NCBI RefSeq assembly: GCF_001649575.2
Contig: NC_051430.1
Coordinates: 12,395,432-12,459,431 of the forward strand
Length of the DNA: 64,000 bases
Reading direction: 5' to 3'
From: Kryptolebias marmoratus
Lineage: Eukaryota > Chordata > Actinopteri > Cyprinodontiformes > Rivulidae
A model generated the notes under the pieces. That model was given only the letters and a program-made list of their open reading frames with translations. It searched no databases and was not told the DNA's origin. Shown piece after piece: positions 12,417-23,517 of the stretch. Within the stretch, counting starts at the first letter, position 1; each line of letters begins with the position of its first letter. The translations under genes and the position numbers were made by a program.

Positions 12417-13503
12417 ATAAAAGACCTAATAATTTGATGTGATTGTAGATGAGCGTCAGAGCACAAACTCTGAATATGAGATCTTGTGACATCACATGAG
12501 ATTGTCCATAACTGAACAGTTTTCTGATTAACCCTCTCCATAAGAATTATTTTTTTGTTGTTGTTCATGAGTTTTAGATGCTTCACTGTTATCAAACCCA
12601 AATACTCTGTCTCATTGATTTAAACCTTCGATCAAGTAAAATTTGCTTTATAAGGAATTTATACCTCACATTTTTAGATAACTCTTTTGGGCTTAAATAT
12701 TAAAAGATGAGGCATGTCACTGACGAGTTATCAAAAACAAAAAAAATGCATACATGCCTGAGAATAAAATGTGCAACTCAGCAGCTCCATAAGGGATAGA
12801 CGTTTAAAAAGAAATCTGTTACACTTTGCTACACACATAATAAGATTTGATAACATCTAAATTATAGTAAAACAAAGAAAGTATAATAAATCAACCTACA
12901 ACTGTGGTTTAAATGTCTTCTAAAAGCAAACTAATCATTCTTTTTTCTGCTAATATGCTTAGAATTTTCTTTGTGTAACAATCAGGAGGGGGTCCTTTGA
13001 AAGATTTCTCGACTCTGAGAGGTCATTGACCTGAAAATGTGTGACACTCCGTAGACTGAGAAGCTCTTGTTTGAGTCTCGTGGATTATTATTTTTCTCCC
13101 TCTCTCTGTAAAGTAATGTAAAAACAAGAAAATTTGACTTTGGCTGTTAAAAATAACATTTTGCCACATCGGAACGTGCAAGCTGTCGCCTGGAAATACG
13201 TAAATAAGATGCTTTGTTGATGGAGCCATAGATTTAAAATGAATTAACAAATAAACAAATAAGGGTGATATTGGCCAAAAGAACAGCCAGACTGCAGCTC
13301 AAAGATGATATCTGTTAAAATAAGTCAGTAGTAAGCCAAACTAATAAAACATAAAGAAAAGAAAGCCTGCTGTTTTCCTGTTTCCAATAAAAGATGCTTA
13401 CAAACATGCATTTTCAATGAACAAACAATAGCCCTGATATGAAATGTAGCTGCAGACCACAAAGCACTGTGCTTCACCAAAACTACATGAGATCTCACTT
13501 TTG
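12417..13503. other. Noncoding, no assignable feature
   Basis: AT-rich unique-looking sequence. No exon, RNA gene or transposon end recognised. Confidence 0.5.
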
Positions 13504-13581
13504 TTAAAGGAATAGTTTTCAGAAATATGTTTATTATCTTGTCTTGCTGAGAGTGAGATGACAAGATCAGTAGTATTGTAG
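13504..13581 (+). mobile_element. Fragment of a teleost MITE
   Basis: The segment begins TTAAAGGAATAGTTTTCAGA and continues through TTGCTGAGAGTGAGATGA. It resembles the end of a very common fish MITE that starts with AAGGAATAGTTTGACATTTT-type sequence (from memory). Only one end is present. Confidence 0.5.
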
Positions 13582-13709
13582 GAGGAAAAGAAACAAAAAC
13601 AATGGCTGCTTTTAGGTGTAATGAGATCCATGTAGAAGCAAATCGTCTTTGTTGTTTCATTAGTCTGTGTGACAAAAACCAAATGAAAACTGTTTGACTG
13701 AAAGGCCCA

Positions 13710-14200
13710 ACAGTCCTTGAAGGATTGCATATCACCTGCTGCCTTTCATGCCAGAGTTTTAGACTAAGACCCATTCTTTGGTTAGGATATGACAGCTGTA
13801 GCTGTTTTGATCAAACCTTGAAAATAATGCTATGTGCAATTTCTTATGATATCACAAGATGACTCGCTCAAAGTATGTGTTGTGAATCTTGCAGTGGGTT
13901 CACACCAAACGTTAATCAGTTGTAAATGCAAATATGCTGAATATTTTTAAAGAGTTTCATTCAGATTGGTTCACTGGCTCATGAGATATTTTACTAACAG
14001 ACAAACGGGGTTGGCACCAACGACTGTGCAACGAGCAGCACCTAGAGTATGTACTGTCAATGACTCTCAGCTACTACCACGCCAAACTTTAGGTAAGAAT
14101 CTGTAAAACTGAGTGAGTTATAGCCATTTCTGTGTTTTCTAAAGTCAGTTGGCTGTGGTCGCCATCTTGAATTGGGTTTATCAGTTGTAGTGATACATTG
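13710..14200 (-). repeat. Family A repeat, rearranged copy
   Basis: Read on the - strand, this contains two partial copies in series. Positions 13710-14008 hold the terminal block (CTTTCATGCCAGAG) joined directly to the opposite end (ATCTCATGAGCCAGTGAACC, then GTTTGTCTGTTAG), with the middle deleted. Positions 14047-14200 hold the missing middle blocks, including CAAGATGGCG and the TCAGTTTTACAGA block. So the family A order is broken, either by internal deletion plus a second insertion or by unequal exchange. Confidence 0.65.
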
Positions 14201-15963
14201 AGGTAATATTTTTACTGAACGTTTGATCTGTTTTTAACTGTATAAAGTATAAAAATCCAACTCAATTCCACAGACTGAATTTCACAGCCATACAACAACA
14301 AAAAGCTCCTCTGTTCATAACACTGGCACGTGTTCAGCTGTATTTTTCTTCTTCTTTCCATTGTGTGGGATCTGGACATCGAATGCAGAGCTCTCCTTTC
14401 GTCATACAATCTACATAAGTTTAAATGAAAGCTGCCCTTGAGCGTTGTGCTCTCAGAAGTGAGAAACGTGAAGCAGCGGTGATGACATTTATGGTGACAC
14501 CGGTGGCCCAAAGCCACACAGTAGCGCCTGCCAGCTGTGCCAGACAACTGTCAAATAACCTTATCGCACTTTCTTACTTCCCTTTAATTCAATTTCAGTC
14601 TTTCACTCACTACTTTTGATTAAGATGTTATAGATTTCTTTTTTTGCTTTAATTTCATTCTGCAGATTTGAAACATTACATTATACTGCAGACGGTGTTG
14701 TCAAAATGAGGAGAAATCCAGAGGCTTTGTTTCCACTGTTTGATCAGGTGGGGTTTTCCATCTTCCTGATGTCAGCAAAAAATATCTTCTGAGATAACAG
14801 CAAAATCTTCTAGAAATGATCCCATAATCTGGAATCGTGCTCGGCTTTAGGAAGAGACCATGACTAACATTTTCACCTCTTCCACACGCTCAGTGATTCA
14901 TTCCTCTGTGTGGATAAGGAGGCTGTCCTGACAAATATTGATCATATCCAGGGAAAATATCACAGGATTAAGGACGTAAGTCATATTTGTTCTATTAGTA
15001 ATTGTCAAAATCCCTTTTTTATACTTGCAAAACAGTTTGAATATTTAGGAGGGCCTTCTGTGCTGTGAATCTCCTGCTGCCAGAGTGAAGTCACAGCCAA
15101 GCACTTGTGGACAAACTGTATTTATAAATTGTTGTGAACAGTGTGTGTTCTTACAAAGCTTCACTAAAGCGTGCTCTCCTATTAGTTAGTGTACGTTTCT
15201 GTTGCAGGTGACTTTGCACCAACAGTGACCACTCGCTTGGAAGCAAACCAAACGCCTGCGGCTGTAAAGACCTGCCCAGGCTTCAGGTTCTTAAAGTGGA
15301 AATAATTGCCGAGGTGCACGCTCCATTAAAAACAGCTATTTAATACAATAATCATTCAATTAAAAACCCCTCGTAGCAGCTGCCATAATTGGTTTGGATC
15401 AAAGTAACATATTATTTGTGGTATGAGGCAAACTGTTGGAACAAGGTGATGCAAGACACACATTTATAGGTGTACCTATAAATGATCTTTAATCAAATTT
15501 GTCACTTTTATTTGGAGCTGTTTATTCTTGTCGCCTGAACCATGGCACTCAGGTGTCTGTACACTGCAGACCGAGGCCAGCAGAGTGAAGAGCAGAGTTA
15601 CAGAAATAAAAACATATCTTGGCCAAGAAAAGTCTGACAGGAGGACTCAGGTTATGTAAGTCCTGCATGTAAAACAGAATCATGTTGTTTTACGGAAGTG
15701 AAGTCATTGCAAACCTTAAACAGGAATTTTATTTTGTAAAACATAAAACAAATGAAAATAAAATAAACAGAAAAAGTATATATTTCCAAACAAAACTGTG
15801 ACCTAAACTTAAAATCAATAAAGTTGTGACAATAAAGGTGTGAAAAAGGGACAAAATAAACTCCTCTTCTGGATCCAGACTTAGTTAATGTGACAGAGTA
15901 ATCCACTGCCCCACCTACCTCCTATATATATTTGGCTCATTAGTTGATAAAGCTGGGGGCGGT
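14201..15963. other. Noncoding, no assignable feature
   Basis: Short chance frames only, the largest 111 codons on the - strand at 14212-14547. None shows a domain or clear splice context. Confidence 0.45.
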
Positions 15964-16000
15964 AATAATAATAATAATTATTATTATTATTATTATAAAA
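15964..16000. repeat. (TAA)n/(TTA)n palindromic microsatellite
   Basis: A TAA repeat on the left runs directly into a TTA repeat on the right, so the locus is a nearly perfect palindrome of simple sequence able to fold on itself. Confidence 0.9.
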
Positions 16001-16002
16001 TA

Positions 16003-17478
16003 AAAAAATAATAAAAGGCATGCAAACATTGTGTCCATTGTGTGGACAAAAAAAGTGAAATGGCCACATGAGATTTAAACTTATTATATGTATTACAAAA
16101 AAAAAAAAAATGGGCATAAAAATATTCTAACTGGATGCAATCGTTGACATGTATGATAACTAGAGACATGACCGGAAGCAGGAAGTTAAGGCCACAAACA
16201 AAGAGCGCCCCCTAATAGATGGCTGCAGAACACTTTTAAAGTCCTGCCCCTCCATCAAGACAAATAGCATATTTTCTTGACTAAAACATAAAAATTCATT
16301 TCAGATAATGTTTTTCAGATGTTATTTTTTTTTGATTCATGTAGTTCTTATCTTGCTGGTGAATGTTTAATTATGCATAAAAAACCAAACATTTAGTTTC
16401 AGTGGGTTATTTAATGAGCTGGGATCCTTAGAATAAGCTGGGTACATGTTTTCCTAATGTTATGAGAGCGTGAAAACCAAAACCTGGCTTAGATAAATGT
16501 TTTGACAAAAGCTGAGAGCTACCCTAAATTACAACATGTCAGCAAAGAATCACTTCTGTTTTCCTTCCTGTTTGATGAATGCTTCAGCCTTATCTGCACG
16601 GTGTTTTCTTTGGTTTTACAATGCACTGTAAATCGTGGCATTATTATGAATTACTTTGAACAGTAAGATGAATACACTAAAATAAGCCCGAGAAACAAAA
16701 GGAGCAATTTTGCACTCACTAACCAAATGGCCTTTCAAATTGGAAGCATCAGACGCGGTCCTGCTGGTTTGCATGCGAGCCCATACTTCATTATGGAGAG
16801 ATGGCTTTGTGTTTTTATCTTGTTGGGCGCCTTTTGAGCAAAGGAGCGCATTACATCGAGTCTTTGTTTTATTGTGTTCAGCAAATTAATAAATGGGGAG
16901 CGCAGTGGGAAAAATAGATATGAAAATGTGTACTTTGCATTATTGAAAAGCCCATCCACTAAAGGTTACCAGCAGCTATTGTAGTACAATCTGTGAAATG
17001 TAATTAGAGTGCGTGTGAGAGAGCAGCAAAGATAAAGCTGCCTCTGCCATTATGGACTTCCTCATAACATTTTGCTTCCCCCTGAAACTTATTCTCTCTG
17101 AACTAATTTTGCATGACATATTGCATTTCTGCTTCAGCTATCATGAGGCTACCTGTGAATTAAACTGGGTTTGCAATACAGCAAATTTCCAGATTACATT
17201 TTGGACATGCAGATATCTAATATTTGCTCTGATTTATTTATTCAAAGCAGAGCAAATTCAAAACATTACTTACAGCTGGTCTTGCTTGTATCCCGTGCAA
17301 ATGTGAAACATAAAAAGGATAAAAAAATAAATAAATCTGAATTGAATGATGAATATGTTGAGGGTTTGATTTCTTGGAATTTGGAAGCCAGGCAAAAAGA
17401 GAAACTCCTCTAAAGCAAAAATTTATTTTTACTTGATCGGTAGTGATCAAATGTGCACTCAACACATCATTTCCTCTA
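16003..17478. promoter_or_regulatory. Noncoding; candidate conserved block at about 16690-17060
   Basis: The first part is AT-rich with a poly(A) run near 16097-16110. A short stretch near 16170-16260 (GACCGGAAGCAGGAAG through GCGCCCCCTAAT) looks like part of a dispersed repeat, not further identified. From about 16690 to 17060 the sequence is balanced and non-repetitive, with ATTAATAAATGG-like and TGCATTATTG-like motifs, and resembles an enhancer. Conservation is inferred only. Confidence 0.3.
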
Positions 17479-17479
17479 A

Positions 17480-17480
17480 T

Positions 17481-17514
<34 letters not shown>

Positions 17515-17516
17515 TT
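17480..17516. repeat. (TA)n microsatellite
   Basis: About 18 TA units with one CA interruption. Confidence 0.95.
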
Positions 17517-18317
17517 ACCTTCATTATGGCGAAGTTGGGGTCCTGAGATGATTTGAAGAAACGTGAGTCCATTCAAAAATGATTGATATAACATTTTTAT
17601 TTGTTTTGTCACAGTTATTATAAAAGATCAAATATGTTGCTATGAGTAAATAAAACAGCCTAAAAGTAATTGTGATCAATACGCCCTTATTTAATGGGCC
17701 TAATTGTAATATTTGTATTATTCATATCAAACTTTTCTGCTTCTGTCACTGTTAGTTTGTGGGTCAGAAGCAGAAAAGTTTGTGAAGCATTGATTTAGAC
17801 AACATAATGTAACATCTGACCTACAATATGTTTCTCCCGTGAAGGTGCAACATAATTGTTGCTTCTCATTGTGTGTCTTCACTTTTGTTTGAGTATAACT
17901 TCATCTGTTACACTGATTTCTCTTCATCTGTCAGGTGTTTAGAACCGAAATGGTCTTGTTGTTGAAAAGCAGAGATAGCTCAAACGGAAAATTCAGTTGG
18001 TTCATTTCACCGATTGCTATTTACTTTCGTATCAATGCAGCGGCCACTTATTTCTACCTAAAAATAATGTAAACGTTCAGATAAATGTAACTTTGAGCCC
18101 AAATATAGCAAGAGCAGAAATGTAAAACCAAAGAGAGCTCTCATCTGGAGACATGCTGTTAGCTGTAGGTGTATGAAAGACGTTTCATGTTGATTTTAGG
18201 TTAATATAATTATCAGTATGCTTAATTGGCATAATTATATATTTTTTTCTCCATGAAGCACTTCAATATTAAGGATGAGACATAATTATTGCACGCTGCT
18301 GAAAGACAAAATGCAGG
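17517..18317. other. Noncoding, contains a perfect hairpin
   Basis: No exon recognised. It includes the inverted repeat at 17728-17782 listed separately. Confidence 0.45.
17728..17782. other. Perfect 18-bp hairpin with 19-base loop
   Basis: CAAACTTTTCTGCTTCTG at 17728-17745 is the exact reverse complement of 17765-17782. The stem does not extend clearly beyond 18 bp. It is not simple repeat sequence. It is shorter than most animal microRNA precursors, but such a perfect stem is unexpected by chance. It may also be the relic of a small fold-back transposon. Confidence 0.6.
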
Positions 18318-18528
18318 TGTTAGCTAAATATTTTTAGAACCACTGAACGGATTGTGATAAAACTCTCAAAAAAAAAAATCTTTGGATGTACATCTATAGC
18401 CAATTCATTTTTACAATCAATGTAACTCAAAATGCCCAAAACATCTAACTGACCTTAGCAAACACAAACATGTCTATAACTTAGTCAGTTTTACAGATAT
18501 TGAGCTAACATTTGGTGTGGAAGTAGGT
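18318..18528 (+). repeat. Family A repeat, partial copy
   Basis: Ordered blocks shared with the other copies: GAACCACTGAACGGATT, CTTTGGATGTACATCTA, CTGACCTTAGCAAACACAAA, then ATAACTTAGTCAGTTTTACAG and ATTGAGCTAACATTTGGTGTGG. This copy gives one of the least degraded versions of the central block. Confidence 0.75.
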
Positions 18529-20178
18529 AGGAGTCCTCCTTTACTCCTACTCAGAGAGCTCATCATCTTTGTTCTAAACTTTGGCATTACCATCAACTCT
18601 GTTTTTTCTGTTATTTTTTTCTTGCAACATCTGATAATCACAAAAATATTGTAGTACTTTCAACTGTAGCCAACATGCTTTAACTGCATGTTTTTTTTTT
18701 CCATTTTGCAACAAGAAATGAACGAAATGACATAACAGACTTGTTTAAAAGGAACTTTTGTACCATGCCACTTTAAACAAGTGGTGTGTCTGAATAAATA
18801 TTTTGAGTTTAGTGCTTGAAAATGACTGAAAACCGAGTTTTTGTTGTTGTGTTTGTGCGTCACAGTGAATCTGTTCTAGATAAACTAACAATACATTTGA
18901 TTTAAATAGATCAAAACTTAGTTTTTTCTGCTCTTGTTAAAAAAATGGCATGAAAAATAAATTTAATTAAAGTTCTAATAAAAGCTGAAAGAAAACGCGC
19001 AAAAACAAAGGCTTATGATGCACAATTGACCTTATATTTTGATTTTGACATTAGTTTCTGCTCTTTACATTGAGGAAATGAGAAAACAATATAGGATCGC
19101 ATTTATGAGAGGTTTAAGGTCTTCTGAAATGCTTATCGCACGCAGAACCAAGAAATTCTTTTCCATGCCTCTTGTTCTCAGAGCCAGGTATTCTTATAAC
19201 GGCGCCTCCCCATGAAAAGAGTGATAATAGGAGCCAACTGGGCCAAAAGTTGAGCAAAAAAAGAGAAATGATTAAGGAACCTTATTAAAAGCAACCTTGT
19301 AGATTCAGACGCATGATGGAGAGCACATTATGAGGCCTGATCCTTTTCAAATGACACCACGGTTTTCCGAACACGCCGAAAAAACCTGATTAGGGTGACA
19401 AGCACTGAGTGATACTGCAAACCTGTTAATAACATGAAAATTAGAAGGGGCTCATGCAAAGAAAGGAGATTAATTTAGCTGGAGTCCATCTTGTGCAAAT
19501 TGCGAAGTTGTGAATATGTTTTCAGATAATGAGCCTTCCTACTTGTCAGCTCACTTGTCATTTTCTGTAATTAATGTTAAGGAAGACTCCTTCCTGATGG
19601 TTCATATTACTCATGTACCAGGAAAATTTCTCCCCAGAAATAATTTACATTTATTATCATCAGTCTGTTTGTGTGGTTTATTTCACAGTGGAGTAATTTA
19701 TTGCAGCACCATCTTGCTTGCCTTGATTAGTCACTCGTCAGACTGAGATGTAATTTTTTTTCTTCATATGTCTGGGCTGTGGAAATTGAAAATGTTTTTT
19801 TTTCTTCTTCGTCTTTTTTTTTTTTGCTCAGCATGGCACCTTTGCTACTCAACCTTGTACTTGTTTTGTTTTTTTTTAATTGCCATTTTTCTGTTTACTC
19901 TTTAATTTAAAAAGAAAAAAAACCCCTCGTTCTTTGATCAAAAACATACCCAGAATGATCGTTTTTATTATATAGGAATCACAAATGTATGAAGAGTGTT
20001 AAAGTTTATGAAGCTCTATTTATTGCCCTGACTTGATGAAAAACCCTCACTTATGAACTTAGCAGACAAAGCAAAAACTTAGTCAAATATTATGACTTTC
20101 TACAGAACTATAAAATCTTTGATGTAATCTGAAATGATTTATCCTAAATCTACACAGTGATGAGAAAAATGAAATTAC

Positions 20179-20180
<2 letters not shown>
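18529..20180. promoter_or_regulatory. Noncoding; candidate conserved block at about 19080-19760
   Basis: Positions 18900-19010 are A-rich. From about 19080 to 19760 the sequence is non-repetitive, with many TAAT, TGATTA-type and GATAAT motifs. It resembles a developmental enhancer by composition and motif density. A 78-codon frame at 19510-19746 has no recognisable domain. T-rich runs follow at 19780-19910. No alignment was available. Confidence 0.35.

Positions 20181-20222
<42 letters not shown>
20181..20222. repeat. (CT)n microsatellite
   Basis: About 20 uninterrupted CT units. Confidence 0.97.
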
Positions 20223-20225
<3 letters not shown>

Positions 20226-23200
20226 AGAGATGTTTATTTCCCAGAGTCTCTCCACAGACTCTAACCCTTCTCTGTGCCATGACCATAACTCAAAGAAATC
20301 TTCATCGAAGACAGATATTTAAATCCGCCTTTCTTGGCCACTAAGCTTTGCTTTTCTTTGTGCCTGCAAATTTATAAGCCCACTTCTTAAATGTATTATT
20401 CATCCAAGCATGTAAATAATGCATGCCTGCTTCCACACTAAATTAACCCTTTACCTTACCAGGGATACAGGAGTCTTTGTTTTGAAAGGCAATTATGTCA
20501 TTTAATTAATGTTGTAATTAATACTGTAATTAGCTTAAACACCCTGCAACAGGGTGCCACTACTAAGCTGTCTTAATTAAAGAGATTGAAAGGTTTCATA
20601 TATTTTTGCGCCGTCATGTTGCAGGGTGGAGAGAAATGTGCAATTGTATTTGAATATTTCAACTTCCTAAGACAACCGAGATGTAAGAGCTCACTTAGAG
20701 ATAATGTTTGCACTAAAGGGGAAAGGAATTTCTCAACGCAACGTCCTGCTTTAAGTTGAATCTTTGCAAAATAAATCCTACTAGATGTCTATCAAATCCA
20801 ATTCAGAGTGAGTTATTGTCTGCTAAAATTATGAAACAAAATAAATTTGATCCCAAATGTTGTTTTCACTCTAAAAGGGGAAAAAGGGAAACTGAGTGAG
20901 CCTGTGTTTTATTGCTGCACTACAGCGGTGTGAGCCGGCAGACAGCTAATCCTCTAGTAGAGAGTTTTTATCCCTGCCCAAGCTGACAGTGATAGAAAGT
21001 GTTTTCCCCAAACTAGAAAAATAGTTGGGAGAGGATGAAAAAGCACAGAGGTCAGTGAATACTGAAGCATTTCCAGTGCACTCAGCTCCACTTGGCTGCA
21101 GGTCCGGCTTTGTATTCAATGGGCTGTGAGCATTAGTTCAGCTCATCTATTGTGCATGTGTATGTCAGGATCATTTTTGAAGCGGGACACCTCGGCACTA
21201 GCAGGGAGCAATAAGGAGGAACTCCCCGCTTGTAAAAATTAATTCCCTTTAGTGTGTCAGAGTGTGGCTGAGGATCCTGGGAGTTAGGGATGAGGCATAA
21301 GCTGCTTTAATGTATGGATCTTTTTTTTTTCTTAAGGAGGTTGTTCACAGTAATTTCTCTCTGCATGTAAATATTATAAAAATACAAAACACTGCAAGCA
21401 TTTGAGGTGAATTTGCCCTCTGTATTTTGCATGCATCAATGAAACACAGCAGCTTTCTACGTGGTTGCAAGTGCTTTTATCAATGTCATTAGACCATTCA
21501 TTGAACTAAGTGAGGAATCCATCAAAAGCTGACAGGAAGCTGCAGACTAATGGCTGTTAGGCTGTAATATTCTTTAATATAATTTTTATTTGCCTTAATT
21601 TCATCTTCTTTTGCACATGTCCCAAATCAGACGAGAGCTGCTGAACACCTGAGCACTGAGCTCCACAGCTCACAAAGCTTTACTCACCACACAGATTTTA
21701 CTCTGCAGCTCTTAGTAAACTGGATTGGGGAGCACATTTGTGTGATAATCGTTGCATTTCACTGCAGGGACACATGACGCAAATGAGGATGAGAGCAAAT
21801 TATGTTTAAGATGGGAAATGGGACAACAATTTGTGGACTTGAACCTCCCTTCCTTCTGGTTCTAGCTCTTTGTGCTCCGTTGCGATGTGGCCACCTTCCC
21901 GGTGCATTTCAACACTCCAAAATCAAAAACAGATCAGTGTTTTTACAGACACAAACCTAATTTTACACCTCCTTTCAGTAGTTTCCCCCTGTTCTTACAC
22001 TTCACGTCCTCTGAAACAATCAGCCACAGCCCTGAAATTGCCTGAAACATAACAAAACAAATGAAATGGAAATTAATTTTTTGCAACAGGATTATCTACC
22101 CTTGCGACTATTATCGTTCCCTGCTGTTTATCTGTGGCAAAAGGATGAGATAATTTCACAATTAATGACAGAAGATTCAGAACCCCACTGTAATCATTAT
22201 GTGACACGTCTAGAAGAAATAGCCCTCCATAATGCCTTACCCTGGGCTTCAATAATCTTGACCCCGGGTATTAATGGATGAGTTAATGGCCTGCAGAAAT
22301 CCTTTAATTTATGCCAGGGTGAATTAAGAATAAGTAATGGATTCTGCTTTTCAAAATGTCCAGACAGGGCATTTCCGTTCAGCCTATCTGAGAAATCAAA
22401 TTATCATATTATCTCTTTGAATGGGTCTTCATAAGCCATATTTCACAATATCTGATGGAAATAGTTTTGACATTCATTACATGACTCTTGCTTTATTGTG
22501 CCTTGCTAGTACATGCTATGACAAAGGCAGATAATGATTTCCCAGCCGGCAATGAAGAGAATAGAGGATGGAAAAAATAAAAATTAAAAAATTAAAAAAA
22601 CTTGGATCAGAAATGACAAATCAAACATTCAATATCCTAATGTAAATATAAATGCAGTTATGAAGGTGCGAACGTAGTTTGACTCTCTCCGGAGAAAGGC
22701 CACAGCCTTTTTACCACTTTCACTTCATTTGAACATGTGACACATTTCAGTAATATCAAACAAAAACAGGCTGTTTATTGGCTATAATAAACAGTTAACA
22801 GCTAATTGTACTTTTTAAGTTTTTCTCTCACATCAACTACAACTGTTATAAATTTGTATATCTAAAAAAGATAAATAGTAATTTAGGTTTTTTAAAGAGT
22901 CAACCCCCAAAATAAAATAATCTTCAGAGCTCCTCCCATGCTGCTAAAACAGCCCTGATATGGCAGTTATGGATGTCTTAGAGGGCGTAATAAAAACAAG
23001 TCTTTTATTTTCTGTGGTGTGTTTGGTGCATCCTCTGTGAAAACCACACTATAAATCAAGAATGATTGAAACTTTGCAAATCTATAGTACACAATTGAGC
23101 ACTTTTCCAATAAAAGATTATTATTTTTTAGGAGAGCACTTTGTTAGCTTTAAAAAAATGTTTATTCTTTAATAGAAAATGCATTTTGAATTATAATAAA

Positions 23201-23495
23201 CTATCACTTATAATCAAAGTTTGCCAAATATTGAACTTTTCAGGGCTTGAAAAATATTAAATCTCAATTTTTTTCATTCCGACTTGTACAATATCTACAG
23301 GTTGCATTACATTAAACTGTTTCAGAAGTCATTTTGCACAGCTACAATGTGACTAAAAAGCTTATTAGCAGGGTGAAAGATGGCAATAAACCCTAGTTTA
23401 ATAAACTAGACAACTAAGTTTGAGACTAATTTTGCAGGCACAATAATGTCTAAAACAGTTAGCTATTAAACCTTATCATGATACTTTTCAGGGAT
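20223..23495. promoter_or_regulatory. Repeat-poor block with several enhancer-like segments
   Basis: This is the longest repeat-free part of the window. Positions 20340-20600 carry clustered TTAATTAA and TAATTA cores. Positions 22060-22560 are compositionally even, with CAATTAATGACAG, GGTATTAATGGATG, TTTAATTTATGCCAGGG and GGCAGATAATGATTT, and no repeat signature. That is the profile of strongly conserved vertebrate noncoding elements. Two short frames (21870-22052, 22066-22281) are not recognisable proteins. From 22560 to 23490 the sequence becomes AT-rich with nothing assignable. Confidence 0.4.
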
Positions 23496-23517
23496 AATAT
23501 ATATATATATATATATG
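23496..23517. repeat. (AT)n microsatellite
   Basis: About 11 AT units. Confidence 0.93.

Noticed and set aside
13325..13774. 149-codon open frame on the - strand, longest in the window
   Set aside because: It overlaps a MITE fragment and the start of a family A repeat, has an overlapping 110-codon frame in another phase, and shows no domain.
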